DNA of 64,000 nucleotides from Zygophlyctis sp. KS116 (taxonomy: Eukaryota > Chytridiomycota): positions 1 to 64,000 of the forward strand of contig BAAFSQ010000017.1 in the NCBI GenBank assembly GCA_054661495.1, in the 5' to 3' direction. The number at the start of each line of letters is the position of its first letter. The stretch's first letter is position 1. The position numbers and the translations under genes are program-made. Shown piece by piece: positions 1 through 11,866 of this stretch. The notes below the pieces were generated by a model. That model worked only from the letters and a program-made list of their open reading frames with translations, did no database searches and had not been told where the DNA came from.

Positions 1-287
1 AGAATTTATAAAATAAGAGAAAAATAAGCTATAAATTAGTTAAATGATTGATCAGGTCAGATTGGACACTGGCTAAAGTGAATCTCTAAAATCAGAGTCG
101 TTCATTTAAAAGGAAAGAAGAGATAAAATAAAATCATCACTCCTGATCTTCAAGTTTCTTACTTTTTTTTTCTAAAACCCTTGACAACCCTGGATTGGAT
201 TGTTGGCGTAAAACCTATTTACAATGACAAACCCACAGCGTACATGACCACTGAGCGTCGAGTTAGGGCATGGACGCGTGTCTAAAA
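1..287. other. Intergenic region upstream of coatomer alpha
   Basis: AT-rich spacer with no convincing coding region, tRNA or snoRNA. It ends one base before the coatomer alpha start codon, so its right part should hold that gene's promoter. The last ~110 bases are less AT-rich than the rest. Nothing else recognised. Confidence 0.5.
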
Positions 288-3200
288 ATGTTGGCAAAGT
301 TTGAGACAAAGGTGAGTCAACGCTCTTTAAACCAATAGTCAAATAGAGTCAAGGGACTCTCGTTTCATCCAAAGCGCCCTTGGATTCTGGCGTCTTTGCA
401 CAATGGAGCTGTACATTTGTGGGATTATCAGTTGGGTGCGCTCATTGATAAGTTTGAAGAGCATGAAGGTCCAGTGAGAGGTGTCTCCTTTCATTCTTCT
501 CAGCCTCTTTTTGTTTCTGGAGGAGACGATTACAAAATAAAGGTTTGGAATTACAAGTCTAGAAAATGTCTTTTTACCTTGCATGGGCATATGGACTATG
601 TACGTACAGTCTACTTTCATCATGATTTACCGTGGATTATTTCTGCTTCAGATGATCAGACAATTAGAATTTGGAATTGGCAGTCTAGGTCATGTTTGGC
701 AATTATTACAGGTCATAATCACTATGTCATGAGTGCAATGTTTCATCCAAAAGAAGATTTGATTATAAGTGCAAGTTTAGATCAAAGTGTTAGAGTCTGG
801 GAATTTGGAGGTATTTATTAAAGTCTAAAGGATAGGATTGAAAAAGAAGCATTCTACGGCTGGTGGAAATAGTCTTGATGCAGGAATGATGGATCCACGT
901 TTACAAAGCATGAATGCGCAATTAAATCAAGATCCTTTTGCAAATACAGATGTTATGGTAAAGTTTGTCTTGGAAGGGCATGAAAGAGGTGTAAATTGGG
1001 CTGCTTTTCATCCAACGGCTCCATTGATTGTAAGTGGAGGGGATGATAGAGTTGTAAAGATTTGGAGAATGAATGGTATGCTCATTACTTTACTGAAATC
1101 TAAAGAATACAAGGCTTGGGCTGTTGATACTTGTAGAGGACATTATAATAATGTGTCTTGTGCTCTTTTTCATCCAAAGGCAGACTTGATTCTTTCGAAT
1201 TCTGAAGATAAAACTATAAGAATATGGGATTTAAACAAGAGAAATACTATTCAGACATTTAGGAGAGAAAATGACAGATTTTGGATGCTTGTTGCTCACC
1301 CAGAGAATAGTTTATTTGCTGCCGGTATTTTTGAAATAATTCATAAAAAGGTCATGACAATGGATTTGTGGTCTTTAAGTTGGAAAGAGAAAGACCTGCA
1401 ATGACTATTCACCAGAATCGATTGTTTTATGTAAAGGATAAAGTAATCAAGGTCTTTGATATGGATTCCGGCATTGATTCTCCTCTATTGACTTTTCGTA
1501 GGGGTACTTTAGGACAAGTGCCTCCTCCAAAATATCTTTCTTATAATCCTTCTGAAAATACTTTACTAATGACATCTGATCATGAAGGTGGAATCTACGA
1601 GACTTATCCTTTGCCATCAGATATATCCGGTGGGCCTTATGAAGCAACATTTGATCTACGTCGTGGTCCTGGGAAAAATGCATTGTATATTGCTCGAAAC
1701 AAATTTGCTGTTTTTGAAAAGGGGGCAAATGTAAAATATTTTAGAATGTACTAATCTTAAAAGGTTGTAAAAATAAAGGATAGTAACAATTCACAAATCA
1801 AAGAGTTCACCCCACCAGATGATTCACAAGAGCTTTTGTGGGCCGGTCCTCGCCTTTTTTACTTTGCTACTCCTTCTGCAGTTGTTTTGTATGATGCAGA
1901 AACAAAGTCTGTAGTTCATGAATTGCAAATGAGTGGTGCCAGATATTGTTCCTGGTCAAAAGATGGGAATTTAATAGCTCTTATTAGTCGTCACAGTATG
2001 TTTTAGTGAAATTAAATTTAAGTGGTATTTTTGGCAACTAAAAATCTGGATCAACTCGCATTTGTTCATGAAACTATGAAAATCAAAGGAGGTGTATGGG
2101 ACGATATGGGAGTGTTTTTATACTCAACATTGAATCATGTGAAGTTTGTTTTACCCAACGGCGACAATGGGACCATTAAAACACTTGACGAACCACTATA
2201 CCCTGTCCAGAGTTTAGGAAATAAGCTAATTTCTTTGAACAGGCGATCAGAAATTGTTACTATATCATTTGATCCAACCGAATATCTATTCAAATTGGCA
2301 TTAAGTATGAAGGATTATGACCGAGTTTTGCAGATAATTAGAAACTCGAATTTGGTTGGTCAGTCAATCATCAGCTACCTTGAAAAAAAGGGATATCCTG
2401 AAGTTGCCTTGCAGTTTGTTAAAGATGTAAAAACAAGGTTTGAACTCGCTTTGGAATGTGGAAATTTAGAAGTTGCATTAGAAAGTGCTAAAACGATTGA
2501 TAAAGATGCTATTTGGATTAAACTAGGAGAAGAAGCTATAAATCAAGGAAATCATATGGTGATTCACTTTAGTACTCATTTTTAGATTCTAGAAATGGTC
2601 TATCAACGCACCAAAAATTTTGATGCGTTATCCATGCTCTATTTGATGACTGGAAATATACAAAAACTGAAGAAAATGCTGAAAATTGCTGATGTTCGTG
2701 GGGATATAATGTCACATTATCATAACGCCATGCTCTTAGGAGATGTAGAAGATCAAATTCAATCCCTGAAGGGAGTAGGACAACTATCACTTGCATATCT
2801 AGCTGCTAAAACACACGGACTAGATGATGAGGCTGCTTCAATTTTAGAGGCTGTCGGCTTGGAGGAGCTTCCTCAACTTTTACCCAATAGTCAATTACTG
2901 AAAGTACCTACACCCATAAATCAGCTTCCAGATGAAAATTGGCCTTTGCTACCTGTGTCCAAGAATATCTTCGAGAGCGGACCTGGTGCCGTGACCGTAC
3001 CAATGAATTCTAAAGATAGTCCAAAGAATAATATTATTGTACCAGATGCGAATGGGGTCGACTGGGGGGATGATCTAGAGTTTAAGTCTGATAATATATC
3101 TACCAATGTGCAGTCTATTGCAGCGGCCAGTTATGAAATAGATGATGAAGATGATGAAGGATGGGGGCTTGATGATGATCTGGACATCCCGGCCATCAGC

Positions 3201-4259
3201 CCAGTTTCGAATGGAAATATTACAGCATCTTCCACTAATGGGGGATTTGTCAAGATTCCTAGTAATGGAGTCTCTCTTACAGATCATTGGGTGAGAAATT
3301 CCGGCCTTGCAGTAGATCATTGTGCTGCTGGCTCGTTTGAATCCGCTATGCAGGTATACATTACATGACTAATTCTTTTAGCTATTGAATCGTCAAGTCG
3401 GTATTTCCAACTTTGCCCCTTTAAAGGAATATTTCCTAATGATATGGATGGCATGTAGAGCTACTGTACCAACTATTCAATCTGTGTCATCCCTGTACGT
3501 CCCAATTCAGCGTGTTTCAGAAAAAAACGACGCTTTGCCTCTAGTCCCCTTCAACTTTGCCGCATTGGAAAGCAAACGCCGGGAAGCGTACGAATTTACT
3601 ACTAAGGGTAAATTTCTAGATGCGTTATCTTCTTTCCGAGAATTATTATATCTTATTCTATTCACTGTGGCTGGATCTCCTGCGCAAGCTAACGAGGTAC
3701 TACCCCATGTCTTAAATATTAGATTAAGGAAATGGTACAAACTTGTCGTGAATATATACTTGGAATGCGATTGAACTTGGCTCGTAAAGACGCCAGCCCT
3801 GAATCCTTAAAAAAGGGTCTAGAAATGGCAATTTACTTTACGCATTGTAATATGGAGTCTGTTCATTTGTCACTGGCGCTTCACTCAGCCATGAAAACTA
3901 TGCATAAAGCCAAAAATTTTGCTACAGCTTACCTTTTAGCGGGCCGTCTCTTGGAACTTAATCCTCCTCCCCAAATAGCGCAAACTGTAAACTTTTGTTA
4001 ATTAACTATAAATTAGGCAAAGAAAATACAAATTCATTGTGAAAAAGCTAGCGTAGACGAGGTTCCTATGGATTATGACCCATACAATCCTTTTGTAACC
4101 TGTGGAGGGTCTCTTACTCCAATTTACCGTGGTTCTCCTAGTATTTCATGCCCATTTTGCGGTACCCTCTATCTCCCTGAATACAAATCTTCTATTTGTA
4201 TAAGTTGTGAAATTGGTCGTGTTGGGAGTTCTGGAACCGGCTTAAGAAATACTAATTGA
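288..4259 (+). CDS. COP1: Coatomer subunit alpha (COPI coat)
   Basis: Alpha subunit of the COPI coat, which drives Golgi-to-ER and intra-Golgi retrograde vesicle transport. The predicted product is 1240 aa, the usual family length. The N-terminal ~300 residues are WD40 repeats (KIKVWN, TIRIWNW, SVRVWEF), almost colinear with human COPA and starting MLAKFETK. A second propeller and helical region follow, then an acidic linker, and the Cys-rich C-terminal domain that binds epsilon-COP ([16 protein letters not shown]). Nine introns were placed at 312-338, 811-835, 1325-1350, 1731-1763, 1996-2022, 2559-2585, 3354-3381, 3697-3722 and 3987-4016. Joining them gives one open frame that follows the family sequence across each junction. 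Its stop lies 8 bp from the stop of the convergent DR1 gene. Confidence 0.97.
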
Positions 4260-4267
4260 TTTTATTA

Positions 4268-4867
4268 TTAATCAGAATCAAAAAGTTGGTCTTGATCATT
4301 ATTCTTTTTCTGAGTCAATACTACAGGAATGTTAGAGACACCAGGAAGTGCAAATGAAGATCTATCAGTCGGTGAAAATGGCGGAGGTACGGCAGATACT
4401 GGAGTTGATTGAGTAGAATTCATTCTCTCTCTTGCTCTAGCAAACAACTCTTCTTGTGACTTTAGTAATTCTTCAGTTGATAGCCCAGAATTCTCCAACC
4501 TAAAAGGCTTCCTTGCCGTTTCCTTTGTAGTTTTCTGAAAGAGTTCAGACTCTTGAGATACCGCCGTTACAAATCCTTCAAATCCAAGAGACTTTAGCGC
4601 CCCAATAACATGATCACTCAATATTGTCTTCTTTTTTTCCTGTTCACAAACAACATTGGCTTCGGACGAGAGTAAATGCACAAATTCAAGACTAAATTCC
4701 CCAATCATATCCTTTGCTTCCTTTGCCATTGTAACTCCGGTCGGTAAAAATGAAGATATCAGTTTATTCAGAGTAGCTAGCATAAGTATTTGTAATTTAC
4801 CTTTTGGAAGCACAGGTTCTTCATCATTAGCAGTAGATTTATAGTTTATGTCTTGATCGGAATCCAT
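4268..4867 (-). CDS. DR1: Negative cofactor 2 beta (DR1), histone-fold transcription repressor
   Basis: NC2-beta pairs with NC2-alpha through histone folds, binds TBP on promoter DNA and blocks TFIIA/TFIIB. Product 191 aa. The histone fold includes FVHLLSSEANVVCEQ and KKTILSDHVIGALKSLGF, followed by the conserved RLENSGLSTEELLKSQEELF segment typical of Dr1. The start is the ATG at 4867; an in-frame TTG upstream is not a plausible start. A 24-nt intron (4777-4800) lies at the beginning of the histone fold. It is a multiple of three and has no in-frame stop, so unspliced RNA stays open and inserts eight foreign residues. Removing it restores LPKATLNKLI, which lines up with IPRAAINKMI of human DR1. 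Confidence 0.93.
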   Translation of the reverse strand: MDSDQDINYKSTANDEEPVLPKGKLQILMLATLNKLISSFLPTGVTMAKEAKDMIGEFSLEFVHLLSSEANVVCEQEKKKTILSDHVIGALKSLGFEGFVTAVSQESELFQKTTKETARKPFRLENSGLSTEELLKSQEELFARARERMNSTQSTPVSAVPPPFSPTDRSSFALPGVSNIPVVLTQKKNNDQDQLFDSD

Positions 4868-4924
4868 TGTGTTTGTATTATACAAAGGTTTTCGTCAGTC
4901 AGCGCTACACCCAACGCTAAGTGA

Positions 4925-6743
4925 ATGCTAGCGACTCTCATCAATAAATGGATCATGTATGATGGATCTGCCAATTTGGAAGGAATATTGTCAGAGATCA
5001 AGAGGATAAATGATTACTCAATCGTACTACAAGAATACATGAAACTTTATAACAAGTATAAACATGCACAAAAGAGATATTTGTTATTAAAATTGTTGGA
5101 TCATCTACTATACAGATTTAAAGGGGAAATTGGGGCTCAAGTGTCAGAGTTTTTAATGGAAATTGTTCAAGGGAATCAAGGAAAATTGGTTCCTAAAGAT
5201 TGGTCTATAAAATTAAAAGAATTTACATTTCAGAGTCTGGAGAAATGGTATAAAGATTTTCCTCAATTTAGAGCTTTTAAGATCGCGTATCAGCAGATTC
5301 TTGATCTGAATGGTGGTAATTTTAAGATTTATGATAGAAAGGAGATAGATCTAGGATTTATTTTCCAAAAGAGGAAATTCCAAAGAAATTGATGCAGGTG
5401 TATGAATCTTCTTTTCAGGCAATAAGTACAAATTTCTACAAGGAAAAGGAGGAATTGGATGAAATTCAACAAAAATTAGAAACTAGTATTGAGTTATTGT
5501 TGGAGACTCAAAATTTATTTGATAAAAAAATTCTTGTTAAAGAGAGCAAGTCTGGAAATTCTAGTCTAGGATTACCAATGAAAAATGATATTTATAGATA
5601 TGGACTTGGCTCATCTTCATATAATTTAAATCTTTCGATTGATGTAAAGGCACTAGTACTAAGTGAAATTGAGGATAATTCTGTATTGTTTTTAGAAATT
5701 AGGGAAGGTTGCAAATGTAAAGAATTTATTAGAAATTTATAAAAGTTAGTGATTGAAAAGAAATATTTGCCAAATTTGATTAAATGGACAAGGAAAATTG
5801 CAAAAATACAAATGAATGCAAATCATCAAGAGTTTTTGAAGAAATTGATAGATTCAAAAAACTGTTTAGATCAAATATTACTAAATGTAAGGAATTTAGG
5901 GATTTCTTGGGATGCTCCAAGAGCTGTAATACCTCTTGAAACAGTTGAATCAGAGGAGGATGAAGAATTTATGATGGTTTCAAACGAAAATCAGGAACGA
6001 GACGCGGATACTGAGGTGATTCAAGATTTTGAAAATTATCAATCCAGTCAAAAAGTATCAGACTCATTAAAAGACTCCTCTTTTGATGATGAACGTGTAA
6101 ATTCAGAGAAAAGTGATGCCGCAACACTCCAGAATGATCTTAGAATGTCAAACGAAAAAGCAAGTAAGACTGTGATTTACTTATTGTTCTAGGACTTTTT
6201 GAAAAGGCTCCCGTTGTTGAATATGGCGAGGATCTAGAATACTGGGATAAAGTAGAGGTTCCATTTAGTACTTCAGGTCTTGAATTTCAACACAGGTTTT
6301 TAGGAGAGGGACCAAGCGATCGTATGCTCTCAAAAGAAACAGTGCAAAAATTAAAGATGAGAACAGTTGCTCTTCCACCTCTAGATCAACCTAGTACCTC
6401 AAGGCCATGTAATGCGCCTATTAAAAATGGTAAACTTTGCCAGAGAAGAGATCTTGAAAAATGTCCGATTCATGGTGTGATTGTTGAAAGGGACTTGGAG
6501 GGAGTTCCATTAGAAGGAATAAATGTTTCCGTATCAGATACAATCCCGGAATGGCAAAAGCTAGAAGATATGGTGAACAGAGCACATCCAATGGAAAAGC
6601 GACAGTCTCAAATTGAAGCCATCAAGAAAACTTCCAAGGAGAGAATCGACACAAAACTGTCCAAAAGTGAAAGAAAGAGGAGTTCATCAGAAGATTTCGA
6701 AGCAAATTTAAAATTAAGAGATCGAAAAGCATTCAAATGGTGA
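4925..6743 (+). CDS. UVSSA: UV-stimulated scaffold protein A (UVSSA)
   Basis: UVSSA joins stalled RNA polymerase II to TFIIH in transcription-coupled nucleotide excision repair. Product 576 aa. An N-terminal VHS-like helical domain (about 1-140) is followed by a linker with GLGSSSYNLNLSIDV, which corresponds to GLGSHKYTLDVEL in human UVSSA. The C-terminal DUF2043 zinc region carries CNAPIKNGKLCQRRDLEKCP and IHG. Introns: about 5316-5341 (26 nt; a neighbouring donor/acceptor pair also keeps the frame), 5717-5749 and 6164-6192. A further in-frame 21-nt GT...AG stretch at 5398-5418 may or may not be spliced. UVSSA is missing from most Dikarya but present in early fungi and animals. The stop is 19 bp from the convergent alpha-kinase gene. 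Confidence 0.88.
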
Positions 6744-6762
6744 TCAAATTTATTATTCTCCA

Positions 6763-8736
6763 TCAATCCTTAGAAGTCGTGGCAACATCATTTGGGAGTC
6801 CTAACAATCTACAAATGGTGTTACACTTATGGGACTTGAAGAAATCAAATATTCCATGCTTTCCTCTATCAGTCCTGCCATATATGTGTTTTCGATTAGA
6901 ATCTATAGAATTATGATGTATCACGGGATCTGTAAATTCAAACTTTGGTTGCTTTGGATTACTTGTATCATAAACTCCTTGTAAATCACATACCAAGAGT
7001 TGCCTCTTGCTTTGATAATAAGAGTAATGAGAAAACGCTTGCGGCAAATCATCCGGTTTAAAAGATTCAGCCAAAACCGGATGTCCTTCTGAAGCTGATG
7101 ATCGTCTGACTAACATTACATTGTCTTTTGGATTTGAAATTTGCAAGTGCTCAAACAGTTCATTTAGATTTACAGAATATTCTCTATCTTGTCCTGCAAC
7201 AAAACCATCATTTCCATTCCATTTTTTATATTTTCCCGGATCCAGCATTTTCTCAACCAACACTCCCCTTACAAAACCATCTCCCTGCGACATTTCATAA
7301 ATTTCGCAATCCAAAAACGTGATTGTTGGAAGCTCAATTGTTGCGAATCGTGCTCTTGCTTTCAAGTCCTTATTAAAAGAATCCGCAATCGACTTTGCCT
7401 TTATCTGAGTCTTACAAAATGTCTTGTGGAAATTGATCTTTAAATTTTCATCTTCAACATATCTGCTTTCTTTCGCAACCAATTTCAAACCAGCAAATTT
7501 ATAATTACCCTTTGAAAGAAATATAGCCTCATCAAATTGAAACACAATCCGTTCAGCTCCATCCCCAAACGGAAGTTTTCGTATTACAACAGCAGAAGAT
7601 AGATTTGAAGCCAAACATTCATGAAATATCCAATCATTATCTTTTTGAGACCACCGAACTCTTGCCAAGTCATTTGTATAGAAATTCCAGCCCTCTTTTG
7701 AAAGTTTACCAACTTCCATATTATATTCTTCTTTTCCATAAATTCTTAGAGCACCTCTAGTAGATGTTAGACTTAAACTTGTTCTAGTAGCACTTAATCG
7801 TGTACTTAATGATGAGATTGCATTTCCTAGAGCCCTTGCACATAAATCTGATTTCTGAAATATTCCAATACAACCAGGAAGATTAAACAATTTTGGAGCA
7901 TTAGCCATTGATTCTAAAACAGAAAAATCCGTATTTTGAGCAAACCCAATAGTTCCTAGAGTCAGTCTTGATCCAAAACTTTCATATAATCCCTGAACCC
8001 GTCTAAGAACAGCCATATTAATATCTATATGACCTTGATCACTTGGTTTTCCATCCGATAAAAATAACAATAAGAGAGCACAATTCTTATTTGCTTTATC
8101 CTTGTTTAGTACCTTTTCCGCCATCAAGAGACTTGGAATATAATTTCCATGAGAGTAAGCACGATTCGTATGCCTTAAATCTAATATTTTGTTGAATAAA
8201 ACATTAGTAATTGGTTCTCTATAAAGTAAAATATTCCCTTCATCTCTCATTTCAATTAAAGAAAGAACATCTGTGCCTCTTATCTGACCAGAATCCATTT
8301 GAGCCCCAACAAAATCCAATGCAATTGTCCCATAAACTGCATCTATTCTAGATTTATAATGATCGACATCACTAGTCCTCATCGAACCACTATGATCAAT
8401 CACAAGAACTGTATGAGAAGTACAAAGAGCCGGTTCCTTGTGCAACTTTTTCTGTAACAAATCATGACTGGCAACATCATCAGATCCCAATTGAATCTTT
8501 TGAATTTCTAGCGGCAAAACATAACAAGTAATTTCCTTTTTACAAGAAGCATCTGTAATATAAACGATATTAGCAAAAGTAAATTTCCATCTTGGCTCAC
8601 CAGTTCTTGGATCGGGATGAGCTCTCGTTTTCTCTCCATATTGTACTGCAGCTAATAAATCCTTTTTCCCTATTTGACGTTGAGCTCTTCTATCTCTTCC
8701 ATGCACACTAGAGATCAGCGTCCCTTGCAATTGCAT
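6763..8736 (-). CDS. von Willebrand A domain / alpha-kinase protein (VwkA-like)
   Basis: Single-exon gene, 657 aa. An N-terminal region leads into a von Willebrand factor A domain (about 110-310) with an intact metal-binding site DHSGSMR. The C-terminal half is an atypical alpha-kinase domain. Diagnostic features are a conserved Lys in FAGLKLVAKESR, the loop before YGRTDRGKHGIFDFF, and the zinc-binding end HKCNTICRLLGLP. Alpha-kinases phosphorylate Ser/Thr in helical substrates. Dictyostelium VwkA pairs the same two domains and regulates myosin II and the contractile vacuole, which suggests but does not prove a similar job here. The ATG at 8736 was preferred to an adjacent upstream GTG. Substrate unknown. 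Confidence 0.88.
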   Translation of the reverse strand: MQLQGTLISSVHGRDRRAQRQIGKKDLLAAVQYGEKTRAHPDPRTGEPRWKFTFANIVYITDASCKKEITCYVLPLEIQKIQLGSDDVASHDLLQKKLHKEPALCTSHTVLVIDHSGSMRTSDVDHYKSRIDAVYGTIALDFVGAQMDSGQIRGTDVLSLIEMRDEGNILLYREPITNVLFNKILDLRHTNRAYSHGNYIPSLLMAEKVLNKDKANKNCALLLLFLSDGKPSDQGHIDINMAVLRRVQGLYESFGSRLTLGTIGFAQNTDFSVLESMANAPKLFNLPGCIGIFQKSDLCARALGNAISSLSTRLSATRTSLSLTSTRGALRIYGKEEYNMEVGKLSKEGWNFYTNDLARVRWSQKDNDWIFHECLASNLSSAVVIRKLPFGDGAERIVFQFDEAIFLSKGNYKFAGLKLVAKESRYVEDENLKINFHKTFCKTQIKAKSIADSFNKDLKARARFATIELPTITFLDCEIYEMSQGDGFVRGVLVEKMLDPGKYKKWNGNDGFVAGQDREYSVNLNELFEHLQISNPKDNVMLVRRSSASEGHPVLAESFKPDDLPQAFSHYSYYQSKRQLLVCDLQGVYDTSNPKQPKFEFTDPVIHHNSIDSNRKHIYGRTDRGKHGIFDFFKSHKCNTICRLLGLPNDVATTSKD

Positions 8737-8840
8737 CACAGTGACAATCCCAAGAGAAATTTCAAGTCAAGGACAATAAAAGGCCTTTTACTCACTAAAA
8801 TATCTGTAAAACTCTTAATTTATTCTTGTAAATGCATTCT

Positions 8841-9532
8841 TTAGTCTCCATATATCTCTAGAAAAACTAACCAACTGCTTACCATCTGCATCTGTCCCAC
8901 TATAAGCAACAAAAACCTAAAATTTACAATATAAAATACATACTGTAATATTTGCATTACATCTATTTGTAGTATCACATTGATAACCACAAATTTCATC
9001 AATTGTTAATGATGTAACATCACCAATACAAGTTGTCGGAGCCCAATCAAATTTAGTAATTACACCTATAATTATTTTTAGAGAAATATACCTTTATCAA
9101 CATTAATTAATAGAGTCCGATTAAAAACCACAAAATTTCCACGATTATTGTCTCTATCCTTGAATTTCTTTAAGCTAGTTTTTTTAATTCCAGATGAAGC
9201 CTTGAAACTAGTCACCATTTGAACTTGAGTATATTCATCATCACTCTTTGTCAATAGTCCAGTTGCTATAGTCGCGTTAAATCAATGTAATTACAACCAG
9301 GAATTACCAATTGAGCATAATTATCAACTTCTACAGAGAATGCAGTCACAAATTTACTAGAGTTTTTTGTATTAGTTACCATCATGTAAATCAATTGTTC
9401 TTCTGATTTTCTAATTAATACAGATTTTGAAATATTTGGTAGAGCATACGACGTAGAAGGAGAAATTACTTTAAAATCATCAGACTTGATCATTGAGATA
9501 ATCATTAAAATCAAGATGTAGTATTTAATCAT
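8841..9532 (-). CDS. Small secreted Cys-containing protein, unknown function
   Basis: Predicted 193-aa protein assembled from five exons; introns at 9266-9297, 9066-9091, 8917-8943 and 8858-8882. Residues 1-17 (MIKYYILILMIISMIKS) form a clear signal peptide. The mature part is Ser/Thr/Lys/Asp-rich and has only four cysteines, clustered near the C-terminus (CIGD, ICGYQC, NRCNANIT), plus possible N-glycosylation sites. There is no transmembrane segment after the signal and I do not recognise the family. The start codon is one base after the stop of the upstream same-strand coiled-coil gene. A cell-surface or effector role is speculation. Confidence 0.7.
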
Positions 9533-9533
9533 T

Positions 9534-9898
9534 TTATTGTTTAATTTCAGAAAGAAATAATTCCGTAGATTTTAGAAATTCCTGCAACTTTGAATTTAGT
9601 ACTTCTACTTTATTAGATTAGAGAAATTACCTTGATGTCTCAAAGACTCTTGAATTTTTCCAACTTTATTTTCCAATTCAAATCCAATATTTTCCAATTT
9701 TTTATTTAAAATACTAGTAGAAATATCTTGAATTTCCTTTAAAATATCTTGAATTCTAGAAAATATAGAGGCTTGAGCGTTTATATTCTCATTTTGGAAC
9801 TCAAAAAACAAGTTTTCAATCTTTTCAATTTGGAAATTCTCATGCAACTCATTCAACTCATTCAGGGATTTATTAAAGATTTGTGTAGAATCAGTCAT
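9534..9898 (-). CDS. Small coiled-coil protein, unknown
   Basis: Predicted 111-aa protein, almost entirely helical with heptad-like leucine/isoleucine spacing (ILKEIQDISTSILNKKLENI). One intron, 9602-9630 (29 nt), joins HQ to VLNSKLQEFLK. There is no signal peptide or membrane segment. The size and all-helical design resemble small subunits of complexes such as BLOC-1, DASH or MIND, but I cannot assign it to any of them. Its stop and the next gene's ATG are separated by one base. Confidence 0.6.
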
Positions 9899-9994
9899 TT
9901 TTCTTAAATTTTCTTAAGCTTTTAATTTTAATATAAGATGTAAGTATGATGAGGATCAGGAGGATCAGGAGTTCAGGAGATCAGAAAAGTAAAA

Positions 9995-11852
9995 ATGGAA
10001 ATTGCAAAAAATGTAAAATTCAAACTAAAAGAAGGGAAATCTGTCCAAGAAATTCTAGACTTGATTTCTTGTGATTCTAGTAAATCTCTTTCAGCAAAAA
10101 TGAAGTGGATTTCAAGTTTATTTGTAAAAATTGGAGTTTTTTCACTAGAAAATCTCTTGATGCAAAGGAGAATGGAAAAGAAAATGGAAGAAAATTCCAG
10201 TCATTTAGATAAAGTCAGAAATTCTGGTTTTTTTGTAAAAATATTTGAAAATGAAATTTCAACACAATGCGTGAAAATGGGATTTAGACTGGAAATTGTA
10301 AAAGACTCTTTGATTTCTGAAAATTATCTCAAAATTGTAAAGGAATTACTAGAAAAAATTGAAATTTACGAGTCTAAAAGGACAAATATAGGATCTTCTC
10401 TAGGATCTTCTCTAGGATCTACAGGAAAAACTAAAGATGCTCCAAAATCAAATAATACAAATAATAATGTTGGGCATGTACACGATTCTGATTCAATCAA
10501 GGGATCAGTTAAAACTAGAAAAATAATTCATGATATTCCAAAAACACTAGAGAAATCTGGGCAGTTGCAAAAACTCAATCAGTTGGAATCAGAAGTTACG
10601 GAAATTAAAAATGACTACTTAAATTTAACTAAAAAATATAATCAATTAGAGTCGTTGTATAAGGAGGCTTTGGAATTTTCAAGTGGGAAAGAATTGCAAA
10701 AAAAGCGTGTATTTCTATTAAAATCTCAGAATATTCAACTTGCAAGATATTTAAATGATACTGTGAATGAGCTCAATTCTAAAGAAGGTTTTGTGCATGA
10801 AGTAGATGAAGATATATACAAGATTAGAGATATTTTAGCTAGAACATTGGGTTTAGTATCTTCAGGAAAACCTGAAAAGGTTTTAAATGGGATTTCAGAG
10901 CTTAAATTAACTTGTCAGTATTTAGAGGCTTTACAAAGGCAGATTCATAGGAGGATAAAGGATCATACTCGAGAGACAAGGATAGAAGACAAAACTCCGG
11001 ATTTTGAGTTTATGTCTGAATTTATTAATACTCCTAAAAGTCCTGAAAAGGTATCTCTAGCGGATATTTGCTCTGGAAGTATTGCTCATTTGAATTTAAA
11101 GCATGTTTCTCGTTTAGAATCACAGTTGCATACATTATATGATTGTAAAGCTATTATTTTTACTTAGTATAATAGGTTTATTGGAACTTTTGTATTCTAT
11201 AAATTCTTGTTTAATCCCAAATATTCATTCTGAAATATCAGCTCATCAGCAAAGTGTAATAGACAAGGCTCAAAAGGAATTAAGTAGCTCAATTAATTCT
11301 CTACTCTCACTATCTGTTTTGATTCCTGCAGCACCATATCCGAAACTAGACACTGTTAGATTGGTTGGGTATCCCTCTCTGCCTTCAAAACAAGATTTAA
11401 TAAGCAGCCTTCCTTCTTGCTCTGCTGGTGTAAAGTAAGGCTTAAAGATTTAACTTTAGAGCAAAAATGGGAGAGTTTTGGGATCACCTGCTTCATGGAT
11501 TAAATTCATTTATAGATCACAAGAACTCTGAATTTGTTGCGATTTCAAAAGAATTGGAATTTCATAAAAACTTGTACCGACAATATGTAGGCAGATTTTT
11601 AGATTGATGATATTAGAATCAAAAAATTGGAACCGTTGTTGAAAGCTTAGAAAAGAAAAAGAGTGATTTAGATTCAAATCTCGAAGGTATCCATCTTCCA
11701 GTTATGTTATAGAAGTTATTGTTCCTTTGGAAAAAATCAGAGAGAATATTGCATCTTTAGAGTTTAATCCAGTTAAAGTTGGGGATTTTCTCGCCTCAAC
11801 AGATAAAGCACTGGAGAATGTGCTTAATTGTTTGCACAGAAACAATTTGTAA
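9995..11852 (+). CDS. Coiled-coil protein of unknown function
   Basis: Predicted 581-aa protein. An N-terminal helical domain (about 1-125) is followed by a low-complexity linker with GSSLGSSLGS and an Asn run. A coiled coil covers about 190-270, and a second mostly helical region ends near LENVLNCLHRNNL. Introns: 11145-11175, 11435-11459, 11587-11616 and 11687-11712; two of these required choosing the second of two nearby AG acceptors to stay in frame. No catalytic motif, zinc site or membrane segment is visible. Function unknown; a cytoskeletal or basal-body scaffold is a guess from the architecture only. The upstream spacer carries imperfect GGATCAGGA repeats (about 9953-9983). Confidence 0.72.
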
Positions 11853-11866
11853 ATAATTATTTGTAT

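Noticed and set aside
7128-7443. Short plus-strand frames inside the alpha-kinase gene
   Set aside because: They lie wholly antisense to conserved kinase coding sequence and have no homology.
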